Positions 36,080-45,118 are shown, numbered from the stretch's first letter. The stretch: 64,000 nucleotides of DNA from an uncultured Prevotellaceae bacterium (GCA_900319225.1 ONNV01000003.1:1-64000), one strand, 5' to 3'. Notes: a model not told the origin generated them from the letters alone. Translations and numbers: made by a program.

Positions 36080-37486
36080 TCAACCGAACAGATGTTTGAA
36101 AGCCTCCTCGACCTTGGTTACGGGAACCAGTTCGATTCCCAGCTTGCGTTTCTCAAGGCCGTGCATGTTGCTCTTGGGTATGATGATGCGTTCAAATCCC
36201 AGCTTTGCGGCCTCTGATATGCGCTGCTCTATACGGCTTACGGGGCGGATTTCACCCGACAGGCCAACCTCACCGGTCATGCAGACGGTACGGTCAACCG
36301 CGATGTCAAGACTACTGGAGAGAATGGCGCTTATTACGGCCAGGTCAATTGCGGGATCGCTAACCTTCAGACCGCCGGCAATGTTCAGAAACACGTCCTT
36401 CTGGCCCAGTTTGAATCCCACACGTTTCTCCAGAACAGCCAGCAGCATGTTCATGCGGCGTACATCAAAGCCTATGGCACTGCGTTGAGGCGTTCCGTAT
36501 ACGGCAGTGCTTGCCAGTGCCTGAACCTCAATCAGGAACGGACGCACGCCCTCAATGGTGCAAGCTATGGATACTCCGCTCATGCCCTGATGGCTATCGG
36601 TAAGCAGCAGCTCACTGGGATTGCTCACCTGACGCAGTCCATCCTCACGCATCTCATAGATACCCAGCTCGGCAGTGCTTCCAAAACGGTTCTTGATGGG
36701 GCGCAGTATGCGGTACAGGTAATGCTGGTCACCCTCAAACTGCAGCACAGCATCAACGATATGCTCCAGAATCTTGGGACCGGCTATCGTTCCGTCCTTG
36801 GTGATATGTCCTATCAGCAGCACCGGAGTTCCGCTCTCCTTGGCGAACTTGAGCAGTGAAGCGGCGCACTCACGCACCTGCGTGATACTTCCGGCCGATG
36901 AATCCACATACTCGCTGCTTATGGTCTGGATGGAGTCAATCACTACCAGTTCCGGTTTCTGTTTCTTTATCTGTTCGTAGATATTTTCAAGCGATGTCTC
37001 ACAGAGAACAAGCAGATTATCACTCAATCCGCCACCACCGCCGGCCGATGCCAGACGCTCGGCACGCATCTTTATCTGGCGTGCACTCTCCTCGCCCGAT
37101 ACATAGAGCACCTTTAGGTCCTCCAGACGCATCACGGTCTGCAGCGTCAGAGTGGATTTGCCTATTCCCGGCTCACCTCCCAGCAAGACCAGAGATCCCT
37201 GTACCAGTCCGCCTCCAAGCACGCGGTTCAGCTCATCATCATGCATGTCAATGCGCGGATAATCTGAGCTCTGTATCTCACCCAGGGTGTGGGGCTTGCT
37301 GTCATCGGTCTTGCCCGATGCCTCCTTCCTGGCAGTGACGCTTGCGTTTTGAGTAGCCTGCGGCTTTACGGTTATCTCCTTCATGGTGTTCCATCGGCCG
37401 CAAGAGGGACATTTGCCGCTCCATTTGGGAGAGTCAAATCCGCACTCGGTGCAGACAAACATGGTCTTATCCTTGGTCTGTGCCAT
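36080..37486 (-). CDS. radA: DNA repair ATPase RadA
   Basis: RadA (Sms) is a RecA-like hexameric helicase that promotes branch migration in recombination. The 468-residue protein has the zinc finger C12-x2-C15 ... C26-x2-C29, the ATPase core with Walker A GGEPGIGKST near residue 105, the RadA-specific RPIKNRFGS motif, and a C-terminal Lon-protease-like domain (EKRVGFKLGQKDVFLNIAGG). It lies three bases downstream of pnuC and convergent with rpmH. Confidence 0.96.
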   Translation of the reverse strand: MAQTKDKTMFVCTECGFDSPKWSGKCPSCGRWNTMKEITVKPQATQNASVTARKEASGKTDDSKPHTLGEIQSSDYPRIDMHDDELNRVLGGGLVQGSLVLLGGEPGIGKSTLTLQTVMRLEDLKVLYVSGEESARQIKMRAERLASAGGGGGLSDNLLVLCETSLENIYEQIKKQKPELVVIDSIQTISSEYVDSSAGSITQVRECAASLLKFAKESGTPVLLIGHITKDGTIAGPKILEHIVDAVLQFEGDQHYLYRILRPIKNRFGSTAELGIYEMREDGLRQVSNPSELLLTDSHQGMSGVSIACTIEGVRPFLIEVQALASTAVYGTPQRSAIGFDVRRMNMLLAVLEKRVGFKLGQKDVFLNIAGGLKVSDPAIDLAVISAILSSSLDIAVDRTVCMTGEVGLSGEIRPVSRIEQRISEAAKLGFERIIIPKSNMHGLEKRKLGIELVPVTKVEEAFKHLFG

Positions 37487-37489
37487 ATG

Positions 37490-38176
37490 CTATGCCTTTT
37501 TTGACATTTTGCTCCACCATACTATTCCGTAGATGGAGTTCATCATGTAGAATACGTATTGAACCACCATGATGGGTGCAAACTGCACGCCGCGGGTGGC
37601 GGCAATAGCCCACATGACCAGATTGGCGCCGTTTACCACAATCCACATGAACCACTGCTCTATGAATGCAAAGGTAAGCAGGAACTGGGCACCCACGGCA
37701 ACTGTCATGGCCAGTGCATCCGATACGGGCTGGGGGTCATCGGTCTTAAGCAGAAGACGGCTGATTCCCCATACGGCAGCGGTGCAGAGTACAACCAGCA
37801 GTATTCGCTGCGGCCAGGTCATCCAGCGGGTCTTGATACCCTCATGACCTCCGCTCAGCGCACGCTTGCGCCATTGGGCCCATCCGATGAACTGCATGGG
37901 TACGTTGTAAAGCAGGAACAGGGCGGCGTTGGCATAGAGTCCGCTGCGCAGTGCCATATAACCCTGGATGCATGAGCCCAGGAATCCGAACAGGAAGTTC
38001 AGCACACTACCCTTAACGCCGAATATCACGCAGAGCACGCTGCAGGTACCTGCAATGAAACTCAGTACGCTGAAATTCCCCCTCAACACACTGACAGCCA
38101 CGCTCACACTAATGAATCCAACTATCAGAAACCAGTCCCACCAACTGAATTTTGGTATCTCTATCTTTCCTTTCAT
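37490..38176 (-). CDS. pnuC: PnuC-family nicotinamide mononucleoside transporter
   Basis: Membrane transporter expected to take up a vitamin nucleoside, most often nicotinamide riboside, by facilitated diffusion. The 228-residue protein starts at ATG 38176 (MKGKIEIPKFSWWDWF); 24 upstream in-frame codons are not family-like. It has 7 or so transmembrane helices and conserved aromatic patches: NVPMQFIGWAQWRKR, EQWFMWIVVNGANLVMWA, and QYVFYMMNSIYGIVWW. Some PnuC relatives carry riboflavin or thiamine, so the substrate is not certain. No TPP-riboswitch core was found upstream. Confidence 0.85.
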   Translation of the reverse strand: MKGKIEIPKFSWWDWFLIVGFISVSVAVSVLRGNFSVLSFIAGTCSVLCVIFGVKGSVLNFLFGFLGSCIQGYMALRSGLYANAALFLLYNVPMQFIGWAQWRKRALSGGHEGIKTRWMTWPQRILLVVLCTAAVWGISRLLLKTDDPQPVSDALAMTVAVGAQFLLTFAFIEQWFMWIVVNGANLVMWAIAATRGVQFAPIMVVQYVFYMMNSIYGIVWWSKMSKKA

Positions 38177-38252
38177 ATGTTCAGTTTCTACAAAGATAAT
38201 GCAAACAGGGCAGACCAAAGCCACGTCCGCCACAGTATTTTTAAGCACCCCT

Positions 38253-38391
38253 CACCTTAGGGAAGAAATGGCCCGCACCTGCGTTCCAGTTCCCTAAGGT
38301 CAGGGGGCAACGCAGGTTCTAGCGTATTTCCTACTCACCTTAGGGATGAAAATGCCCCCACCTGCGTTCTGACTCCCTAAGGTCAGGGGGG
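38253..38391. repeat. Two direct copies of a palindrome-bearing repeat
   Basis: Copies at 38253-38307 and 38336-38391. Each reads CACCTTAGGGA, a short spacer, a CCC-rich stretch with CACCTGCGTTC, then TCCCTAAGGTCAGGGGG. CCTTAGGGA pairs with TCCCTAAGG in each copy. They lie in the 231-base gap between the DUF2461 gene and pnuC, which has no gene. Confidence 0.8.
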
Positions 38392-38407
38392 GGGATCGCT
38401 AAAGGTA

Positions 38408-39094
38408 CTAACGTTCCTCCTCGCGGGACCAGCTGACGGCGCGGTTAATGAAGTCCAGGAATGGTTTGGTGGTCTTGAAGAGGGCTGCTACACGCTCCGC
38501 CAGATTGGGTGCAAGGACGAAATCATCATCGGGCATGTATGCTATGCAGAAACGTTTCAATCTGTAATAGTCTGAGTCAGGGGTATCGGCAGGGAATCCG
38601 GCCGGCACTTTCTTGAGCGCACCCTCATAGTCCAGCTCAAATCCGGGAGCGGCCTGGGAGAGTATCTTGCGGAATCCGCCGTCACTCATCTCGATATCCT
38701 CACGCAGGATGGCCAGCACCTTGGGGTCACACCAGTAATCACCGGCAGCCAGCATATGGGTTCCCTCCCAGCTATCCTTGGCCGATGCACTCACCTGGAA
38801 ATAGTATCCGCTGTAAGGTGACTTCTTGCCGCCCGGGCAGATGTACACGCCCATGTGGGTCTTGTACGGGGACTTATCGGCCGAGAAGCGTACATCACGG
38901 TATATGCGGTAGGTTATGTCATTAAGCTGCAGATCGCCTATTGAAGGGTCAAACTTACGGATAGCGGCCAGCAGTTCCAGCGCAAAGGCATCAAACCGCT
39001 CCTTTGCTCTCTTGTACTCATCCTTGTGAGCCATGAACCAGTCACGCTCATTATTGCAGCTCAACTGCTTAAGAAAATCCAGAATCTCTTTCAT
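38408..39094 (-). CDS. DUF2461 family protein
   Basis: A 228-residue cytoplasmic protein of unknown function (TIGR02453/DUF2461). The pattern is clear: NNERDWFMAHKDEYKRAKER near the start, NDITYRIYRDVRFSADKSPY, then THMGVYICPGGKKSPYSGYY. The ATG at 39094 shares a base with the stop of the upstream lipoprotein gene (TGATG); a GTG one codon earlier is also in frame. The coupling suggests one transcript. Confidence 0.88.
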   Translation of the reverse strand: MKEILDFLKQLSCNNERDWFMAHKDEYKRAKERFDAFALELLAAIRKFDPSIGDLQLNDITYRIYRDVRFSADKSPYKTHMGVYICPGGKKSPYSGYYFQVSASAKDSWEGTHMLAAGDYWCDPKVLAILREDIEMSDGGFRKILSQAAPGFELDYEGALKKVPAGFPADTPDSDYYRLKRFCIAYMPDDDFVLAPNLAERVAALFKTTKPFLDFINRAVSWSREEER

Positions 39095-40131
39095 CACTCG
39101 GGTCTGTAAACTGATATCTGAGCCTGAATGGATTTACCGGCGGACTCTGCCTCAAGCAGGTCTTGAGCCAGTATGACCAATACTATCCTACCACCAGTCT
39201 GATAAATCTGGAAGCGCTGGGTCACATATTGGCTATGTCCCATGGCAAGCAGACCGCCATCTCTGTCAAACCATGCAAAAGTGGGTTTGAAGTTACACCT
39301 GTATCCTACCAGTACCTTTCCGTTTACAGACAAGGCCTTGGCTACACCGACACCACGGGTATCGGCCAGGTCATCATCGGGCTTGATCGTTGATTGCAGG
39401 GTAAGCGTCTTGCCGTCATAGAGATATATCTCATTGGCATTGGGATAGTAGCATTCAATCTTTCCGTCTGCATTGGGAAAGAAACAGTTATCGGTGTAGA
39501 CCACGCGGAACACCTCCTCACCTTCCGTGTATACGGGTTCCTCCTTCAACTCCAGGAAAGAGGCCTTCTTAACTCCCCTATTGTCTGTTACCACGAATGC
39601 GCCTATCTGCGTATCCTCGGCCGAATTAAGGAACATGAAACCATCTTTTGTCTTTAGGAATGATGAAGGAGACGGTATATACTCCACATTGAACGCATCC
39701 TGATGATTAAGGTCCAGGTCATAGACATGTACCCTCTTGCTCATATGGTCCAGCAGGTACAGATGCTCATCGTCACCGGTTATATTCACGGCTCTAAGAT
39801 AATCCTGAGGGCCACGGCCCACCTGGCATAACTGCTTCACAATCTCACCGGTCTTAAGGTTAACCTTTGAGACAGCCTGACGTGAATCAAGCAGGAATAT
39901 ATAATCATCAGAAAGGAATACATCGGTCACATCTGACAGGAAAGTATCACCCTGATCGCTTATATCCGTCTTACTCTCCAGACTGAAATGATCAGATATG
40001 GGGAAAACGTTCTCACCGGGATCCCGGAATCTGACAGTCACCTCATCAGCAACATTCCTGTTCCCGCCGCAACCGGTCATTACGCTCACCAGCAATGACA
40101 AAAGCAATACCGGAAATACAATCCTTTTCAT
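39094..40131 (-). CDS. 6-bladed beta-propeller lipoprotein
   Basis: A 345-residue predicted lipoprotein (MKRIVFPVLLLSLLVSVMTGC, lipobox Cys21). The body has repeated propeller-like blades: DVFLSDDYIFLLDSRQAVSK followed by KLCQVG-type RGPQDYLRAVNITGD, and LYLLDHMSKRVHVYDLDL. This is the 6-bladed propeller family common in Bacteroidetes. Its binding partner or substrate is unknown. A clear promoter is at 40158-40189. Confidence 0.82.
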   Translation of the reverse strand: MKRIVFPVLLLSLLVSVMTGCGGNRNVADEVTVRFRDPGENVFPISDHFSLESKTDISDQGDTFLSDVTDVFLSDDYIFLLDSRQAVSKVNLKTGEIVKQLCQVGRGPQDYLRAVNITGDDEHLYLLDHMSKRVHVYDLDLNHQDAFNVEYIPSPSSFLKTKDGFMFLNSAEDTQIGAFVVTDNRGVKKASFLELKEEPVYTEGEEVFRVVYTDNCFFPNADGKIECYYPNANEIYLYDGKTLTLQSTIKPDDDLADTRGVGVAKALSVNGKVLVGYRCNFKPTFAWFDRDGGLLAMGHSQYVTQRFQIYQTGGRIVLVILAQDLLEAESAGKSIQAQISVYRPE

Positions 40132-40157
40132 GTCCGTAATTATAATTGTTTATGGTT

Positions 40158-40189
40158 CAAAGATATTACACTATCCTCTGCTTTCCAAA
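40158..40189 (-). promoter_or_regulatory. Promoter of the beta-propeller lipoprotein operon
   Basis: Minus-strand -33 box TTTG (40186-40189) and -7 box TATCTTTG (40158-40165), 20 bases apart, 27 bases upstream of the start codon. A plus-strand -7 box TAAATTTG for the divergent oxidoreductase gene lies at 40199-40206. Confidence 0.75.
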
Positions 40190-40223
40190 CAGAAATAGTA
40201 AATTTGCATTGTTTTACGTTAAT

Positions 40224-41795
40224 ATGGTAAAGGAGATTCAACTTAGGGTAGAACCGCAGTTTGCTTACAATGAGCAGGTGCTCAAGCAGACCGTTTCAAG
40301 GCAATGTGCTATTGATGTGCGCACCATCAATGCAATCCACACACTTAAGCGCAGCATTGATGCACGTCAGCGTACCATATTCATAAATCTAACGTTACGT
40401 GTCTTTATTGGAGAGGAGCCACCCAAGACCCAATACACCCCTATTGAGTACTATCCCGTTGATGACAAGCCCGCAGTGATTGTAGTTGGAGCCGGCCCCG
40501 GAGGACTCTTTGCGGCCCTGCACCTGATTGAGCTTGGACTGCGCCCCATCGTGATAGAGCGCGGCAAGAACGTACGTGACCGCAAGGTTGACATAGCCGC
40601 CATAAGCCGCACCCATAAGGTAAACCCGGAGTCAAACTACAGCTTTGGCGAGGGCGGTGCCGGCGCCTACTCTGACGGTAAGCTCTACACCCGCAGCAAG
40701 AAACGCGGCAATACGGACCGCATACTGAACATATTCTGCCAGCACGGAGCCAGTGAATCCATACTGTCCGATGCGCACCCCCACATAGGCACCGACCGCC
40801 TGCCCCGTGTGATTGAGAACATGCGCGGCACCATACTGCGCTGCGGCGGTGAGGTCCATTTTGAGACCCTCATGACCGGATTCATACTGGACGGCAATAA
40901 GGTGATAGGCATTGAGGCCACACATGCCGGAGAGCAGTGCCGCTTTATGGGTCCGGTAATCATGGCCACCGGTCACAGCGCCCGTGACGTTTACCGTTAC
41001 ATGGCCGCCCAAGGGTTCAACATTGAGGCCAAGGCGCTGGCCGTAGGTTGCCGTCTGGAACATCCTTCACAGCTTATTGACAGCATACAATACCATAACC
41101 GTGCCGGCCGCGGCAAGTATCTGCCTGCAGCAGAGTACAGTTTTGTAACCCAGGTTGACGGCCGCGGCGTATATAGTTTCTGCATGTGTCCTGGCGGATT
41201 CGTGGTTCCGGCGGCATCGGGACCGCAGCAGATTGTGGTAAACGGCATGTCACCGTCGGGCCGAAACTCCCGCTGGAGCAACTCAGGCATGGTGGTGGAG
41301 ACCCGCATTGAGGATGTAGCCAAGAGTGATGCCGATATGCATGACCCGCTCCTTATGATGCGGTTCCAGGAGCAGCTGGAACATGACTGCTGGCAGGCCG
41401 GAAATATGCGTCAGACCGCACCGGCCCAGCGAATGGCCGATTTCGTGAACCGCCGTCTTAGCTATGACCTGCCTGAGAGCTCCTACTCGCCCGGCCTCAT
41501 ATCATCACCCCTGCATTTCTGGATGCCGGAATTCATAACCGAGCGCCTTAAGCAGGGATTCCTGCAGTTTGGCAAAAGCAGCCACGGGTTCCTTACCAAT
41601 GATGCCGTAATGATTGCGGTAGAGACCCGTACATCATCACCCGTACGCATACCGCGTGACGGCGATACGTTACAGCATCTGGGCCTGGAGGGACTGTTCC
41701 CCTGTGGCGAGGGTGCCGGATATGCCGGCGGAATAGTATCATCGGCCATAGACGGTGAGCGCTGTGCCGACTCAGTAAAAGCCTACCTTTCATGA
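40224..41795 (+). CDS. FAD-dependent oxidoreductase (COG2509 type)
   Basis: A 523-residue flavoprotein. The start ATG 40224 gives MVKEIQLRVEPQFAYNEQVL, the start of the small N-terminal domain of this family. The FAD-binding motif is VIVVGAGPGGLFAALHLIEL near residue 92, followed by ERGKNVRDRKVDIAAI, NYSFGEGGAGAYSDGKLYTR, and a C-terminal GLFPCGEGAGYAGGIVSSA. The substrate is unknown. Its stop overlaps the next gene (ATGA), so it may be the first gene of the cassette to 44977; but this family is widespread as a solitary gene, so membership in the pathway is only suggested. Confidence 0.88.
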   Translation: MVKEIQLRVEPQFAYNEQVLKQTVSRQCAIDVRTINAIHTLKRSIDARQRTIFINLTLRVFIGEEPPKTQYTPIEYYPVDDKPAVIVVGAGPGGLFAALHLIELGLRPIVIERGKNVRDRKVDIAAISRTHKVNPESNYSFGEGGAGAYSDGKLYTRSKKRGNTDRILNIFCQHGASESILSDAHPHIGTDRLPRVIENMRGTILRCGGEVHFETLMTGFILDGNKVIGIEATHAGEQCRFMGPVIMATGHSARDVYRYMAAQGFNIEAKALAVGCRLEHPSQLIDSIQYHNRAGRGKYLPAAEYSFVTQVDGRGVYSFCMCPGGFVVPAASGPQQIVVNGMSPSGRNSRWSNSGMVVETRIEDVAKSDADMHDPLLMMRFQEQLEHDCWQAGNMRQTAPAQRMADFVNRRLSYDLPESSYSPGLISSPLHFWMPEFITERLKQGFLQFGKSSHGFLTNDAVMIAVETRTSSPVRIPRDGDTLQHLGLEGLFPCGEGAGYAGGIVSSAIDGERCADSVKAYLS

Positions 41796-42655
41796 CCGAT
41801 ACAGGGTATTACATAGTAGCTGAGCATCTGTTCGGCGTGGAGGCCGATGAGAGTATGCTTGCTCTCATGACCAACTATGCTCCGTTCAAAGTTGGACAGT
41901 CTGACAATCAGGATGTGCTGTTCTACGTCTCTATTGTTCAGGGAGAACCTGTAAGCTACGTTGAGGAGTGGCGACAGGATGAGGAGGGACAGGATACCAT
42001 TTGCGGACATACAGAGGATGGCAATCCGGTGTTTGAGTTCCGGTTTGGAGGCAAGACTGCCGGATGGCTGGTCTGCACGCCGGGATATCGTAGCGGTATA
42101 CTCCATTTGAGCGGATTCCACTCAAAGGCTGCACTTGACAATGCGCTCATGATACTGTTTGCCATGGCATCGGCCTGTACAGGGACGGTTCTTTTCCATT
42201 CGGCTGTGGTTAGTCTGGATGGGCGCGGGTACATGTTCCTGGGCAAGAGCGGTACGGGCAAGAGCACACATGCCAGACTGTGGCTCCAGAACATTCCCGG
42301 AACTGAGCTGATGAATGATGACAACCCCGCCGTACGCGTAAAGCCGGACGGTACGGCTGTGGTTTATGGCACTCCCTGGAGCGGCAAGACCCCCTGCTAC
42401 CGCAACGTAAGCGCCCCGCTTGGAGGCATTGTGCTTCTGAGCCAGGCACCTTACAACCGCATTACAAGGCTTAATGGTATAGGTGCATACGCCGCCGTGG
42501 TGCCAAGCATATCGGGTAAACGTTGGGATGCACGCATTGCAGATGGCTTGCATGAGACAGAAAATGCGCTGGCCACATACATACCGGTTTGGCATCTGGA
42601 CTGCCTGCCCGATGCCGATGCCGCACACCTGTGTAAACAAACGATAGCCCTATGA
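41792..42655 (+). CDS. HprK-related P-loop kinase
   Basis: A 287-residue protein whose C-terminal half resembles the HPr kinase/PEP carboxykinase fold: HSAVV at 136-140, Walker A FLGKSGTGKST (149-159), then LMNDDNPAVRV (173-183) and a VYGTPWSGKTPCYRN strand. The N-terminal 120 residues are not recognised. Such proteins occur in RiPP clusters; some in lasso-peptide clusters phosphorylate the precursor. It has no HPr-type signature context here. It overlaps both neighbours by four bases, indicating tight coupling with the S26-like peptidase and PqqD genes. Confidence 0.8.
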   Translation: MTDTGYYIVAEHLFGVEADESMLALMTNYAPFKVGQSDNQDVLFYVSIVQGEPVSYVEEWRQDEEGQDTICGHTEDGNPVFEFRFGGKTAGWLVCTPGYRSGILHLSGFHSKAALDNALMILFAMASACTGTVLFHSAVVSLDGRGYMFLGKSGTGKSTHARLWLQNIPGTELMNDDNPAVRVKPDGTAVVYGTPWSGKTPCYRNVSAPLGGIVLLSQAPYNRITRLNGIGAYAAVVPSISGKRWDARIADGLHETENALATYIPVWHLDCLPDADAAHLCKQTIAL

Positions 42656-43101
42656 CCGATGAGCAGATCATACAGGAGGCCGTGCGCCTGGTGCAGGATG
42701 GCGTGAGCGTGACATTCCCCGTCAAGGGCCGCAGCATGCTTCCGTTCATCATTGGCGGACGCGAAAGTGTGGTTTTGCAAAAGCCCGATGAGCTCAAGGT
42801 GGGAGATGTGGTGCTGGCTGAGATTGCTCCTGAGCATTATGTGGTGCATCGTATTATACGCATCGGTCCCGATGACCGAATTACCCTGATGGGTGACGGC
42901 AATATACGTGGCACAGAGAGCTGCACACGTGAACATGTGCTGGCACGCGCCACACATGTGGTAAATGCAAAGGGAGAGCGCCGCTCATTGGATTCAAAGG
43001 GACAGATGTTCAAGGCCAGGGTATGGTATCGGATACGTCCGCTGCGCAGGATCATACTGGCTGTACTTAGAAGAACAATAAAGAAATACGCGATAATATG
43101 A
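42652..43101 (+). CDS. S24/S26 signal-peptidase-like serine protease
   Basis: A 149-residue protein with the S26 fold. The likely nucleophile is Ser28 in VKGRSMLPF. The second catalytic residue appears to be His66 in HYVVHRIIR rather than Lys, as in the S26B (SipW/ER signal peptidase) type; LMGDGN (79-84) is the next conserved box. There is no N-terminal membrane anchor; a basic stretch near the C-terminus (RIRPLRRIILAVLRR) could bind the membrane. In this cassette it could cleave a leader peptide, as the exporter has no C39 domain; that is inference. Confidence 0.82.
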   Translation: MTDEQIIQEAVRLVQDGVSVTFPVKGRSMLPFIIGGRESVVLQKPDELKVGDVVLAEIAPEHYVVHRIIRIGPDDRITLMGDGNIRGTESCTREHVLARATHVVNAKGERRSLDSKGQMFKARVWYRIRPLRRIILAVLRRTIKKYAII

Positions 43102-43367
43102 AGATAAAGAAAGGATATATACTGCGCACAGTGTGCGGTGAGAACGTAATAGTTGGTGAGGGCCTGGATGCCATCAATTTCGGGCGTATGCTCTCTCTGA
43201 ACGAGACCGCCGCCTGGCTCTGGAAACAGGCTGTCGAGCAGGGTGATTTCACCGCTGAGAGTCTGGCAAACGCGCTGTGTGATGAGTATGAGGTAACTCC
43301 TGATCAGGCATTGGCCGATGTAAAGGAGACCATAAACCAATGGACCGAACTTAAAGTTGTAGAGTGA
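43098..43367 (+). CDS. PqqD family peptide chaperone (RiPP recognition element)
   Basis: An 89-residue PqqD-fold protein, starting MKIKKGYILRTVCGENVIVG, with LSLNETAAWLWKQA and a C-terminal helical part ending INQWTELKVVE. PqqD domains bind the leader of a precursor peptide and present it to the modifying enzymes. A stand-alone PqqD beside a kinase, protease and exporter is a strong sign of a peptide pathway. It overlaps both neighbouring genes by four bases. Confidence 0.9.
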   Translation: MKIKKGYILRTVCGENVIVGEGLDAINFGRMLSLNETAAWLWKQAVEQGDFTAESLANALCDEYEVTPDQALADVKETINQWTELKVVE

Positions 43368-44977
43368 AGTATTCAGGCTGGATATGGCGTAACACACAGG
43401 GTATCCGCCTTAACACTGCGGTACGAATTGTGGCAGGCACGGCGCAGGTTGCCATGGGCCTGCTCATGGTATGGCTCAGCCGCCGCTTCATTGATGAGAC
43501 TATCCGTACCGGCACCACACGTGATGTCATTGTCATGGTCACATGGCTGGTACTGACCGTAGTGGGCGGTGTGCTGCTGCGTCAGGTCTATTTCCTGCTC
43601 ACTACAAAGGCAGGAATCCGCCAGACCAACGCCATCCGCCTGCGCATGTTCAGCGGGCTGTTCCGCCGCCAGCTCTATGACGAGAAAGAGATACACTCGG
43701 GTGATATCAGTTCCCGTCTTACCAAGGATATCGAAGTGGTATCTGAGACCACTACCGATACCCTGCCCCAGATGTGCATCACCGGCATACAGCTTATAGG
43801 AGCATTCCTACTGCTCCATTATTTTGACCGATGGCTGGCCTGGGCACTGCTCATAATGACCCCGCTTGCCATACTGATGGCCAAGTTCATAGGCCGCCGC
43901 CTGCGTCAGATGACGCTTGACATACGTCAGGACGAAAGCCGCATTCAGATGCAGGTTCAGGAGGGCATGGAGAACAACGCCGTACTGCGTGCCATGGGCA
44001 GCCAGGAGTGGATGACCGGCCGTCTGGACACCATGCAGCAGAAGCTCAAGGGCAACATAATGCGCCGCACCCGCTTTACCATAATGATACGTATCATACT
44101 GGGCAGCGCATTCGGCCTGGGATACCTGCTGGCATTCGTATGGGGAGGCCTTCAACTGCGCAATGGCGCCATCACATTCGGTATCATGACATCGTTCCTG
44201 CAATTGGTAGGCCAGATCCAGCATCCCGTAATGCAGCTGCTAAACCTGGTTCCGCAGGTGATACACTCCACCGCCAGCATAGACCGTCTGGCCGAGCTTG
44301 AGAGCAACGCCGTGGCCGATACAGGCACGCTGCACCCCACTCTGCGCGGAATAAAATTTGAGAATGTGAACTTCCAGTATGCAGGCGGTGACCGCCAGAT
44401 AATGACCGGTTTCAGTCATGATTTCCGGCCCGGCACCAAGACCGCCCTCATGGGTGAGACCGGCATAGGCAAGACCACCCTGTTCCGCCTGATGCTTGGA
44501 TTCATAAGTCCTGACAGCGGCAGCATAAATCTTTATGGTGATAATGAAAGTTTGACGGCAGGAGCAGAGACCCGTCCCGACTTTGTGTTCGTGCCACAGG
44601 GCAACACACTCATGAGCGGCACCATCCGCTTCAACCTGCAGGTGGCCGATCCGGATGCATCGGACGAAAAACTAAAAGAGGCCCTTCATACCGCCTGCGC
44701 CGATTTTGTGCAGGAACTCCCCGACGGTCTTGATACCCTGCTCGGTGAGCGCGGCAGCGGACTGAGCGAAGGCCAGGCCCAAAGAATAGCAATAGCCCGG
44801 GGCTTGCTGCGCCCGGGCTCCATACTGCTCCTTGATGAGATAAGTTCATCACTCGATCCCGAAACGGAGACAGAGCTTTACCGCCGCCTCTTTAAGGCTT
44901 ATCCCGACAAGACTATGATCTTCATCACTCACCGCACCGCTGTCACCACGCTCTGCGACTCGGTGCTCAATCTCTAG
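43364..44977 (+). CDS. ABC exporter with fused membrane and ATPase domains
   Basis: A 537-residue half-transporter of the ABC exporter type. Six transmembrane helices (residues about 1-310) come first, with no C39 peptidase domain. The ATPase part has Walker A MGETGIGKTTLF, signature LSEGQAQRIAIARGLL, Walker B ILLLDEISSSLD and the switch His in FITHRT. It probably works as a homodimer and exports a peptide. It is the last gene of the coupled set and ends 11 bases before a long inverted repeat. Confidence 0.92.
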   Translation: MKYSGWIWRNTQGIRLNTAVRIVAGTAQVAMGLLMVWLSRRFIDETIRTGTTRDVIVMVTWLVLTVVGGVLLRQVYFLLTTKAGIRQTNAIRLRMFSGLFRRQLYDEKEIHSGDISSRLTKDIEVVSETTTDTLPQMCITGIQLIGAFLLLHYFDRWLAWALLIMTPLAILMAKFIGRRLRQMTLDIRQDESRIQMQVQEGMENNAVLRAMGSQEWMTGRLDTMQQKLKGNIMRRTRFTIMIRIILGSAFGLGYLLAFVWGGLQLRNGAITFGIMTSFLQLVGQIQHPVMQLLNLVPQVIHSTASIDRLAELESNAVADTGTLHPTLRGIKFENVNFQYAGGDRQIMTGFSHDFRPGTKTALMGETGIGKTTLFRLMLGFISPDSGSINLYGDNESLTAGAETRPDFVFVPQGNTLMSGTIRFNLQVADPDASDEKLKEALHTACADFVQELPDGLDTLLGERGSGLSEGQAQRIAIARGLLRPGSILLLDEISSSLDPETETELYRRLFKAYPDKTMIFITHRTAVTTLCDSVLNL

Positions 44978-44988
44978 TTGAGCAAAAG

Positions 44989-45118
44989 GGGGCCAAAGGG
45001 GACGGTTCCGTTTGGCTCTTTTGCAGTAACCTAAAAAGAAGCAGTAAAGGCTAACACTTTCACTGCTTCTTAATTATGTGCAAAGGGGGAGCCAAACGGA
45101 ACCGTCCCCTTTGGCCCC
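44989..45118. repeat. Long inverted repeat, GGGACGGTTCC family
   Basis: Perfect 30-base arms at 44989-45018 and 45089-45118 (GGGGCCAAAGGGGACGGTTC and on), extended by TTTTGCA / TGCAAA. The loop holds a further hairpin (45037-45072). The right arm touches the stop codon of the 36-codon peptide gene, and the left arm lies 11 bases past the ABC exporter stop. Confidence 0.9.
45037..45072. terminator. Hairpin inside the inverted repeat, likely bidirectional terminator
   Basis: AAGAAGCAGT..AAAG ... CTTT..ACTGCTTCTT with an A-rich flank on the left and TAATTA on the right. It lies between two convergent transcription units. Confidence 0.6.

Noticed and set aside
38177-38407. TPP or other vitamin riboswitch before pnuC
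   Set aside because: No CTGAGA-type core or other known riboswitch pattern could be seen on the minus strand; the space is filled by two repeat copies.
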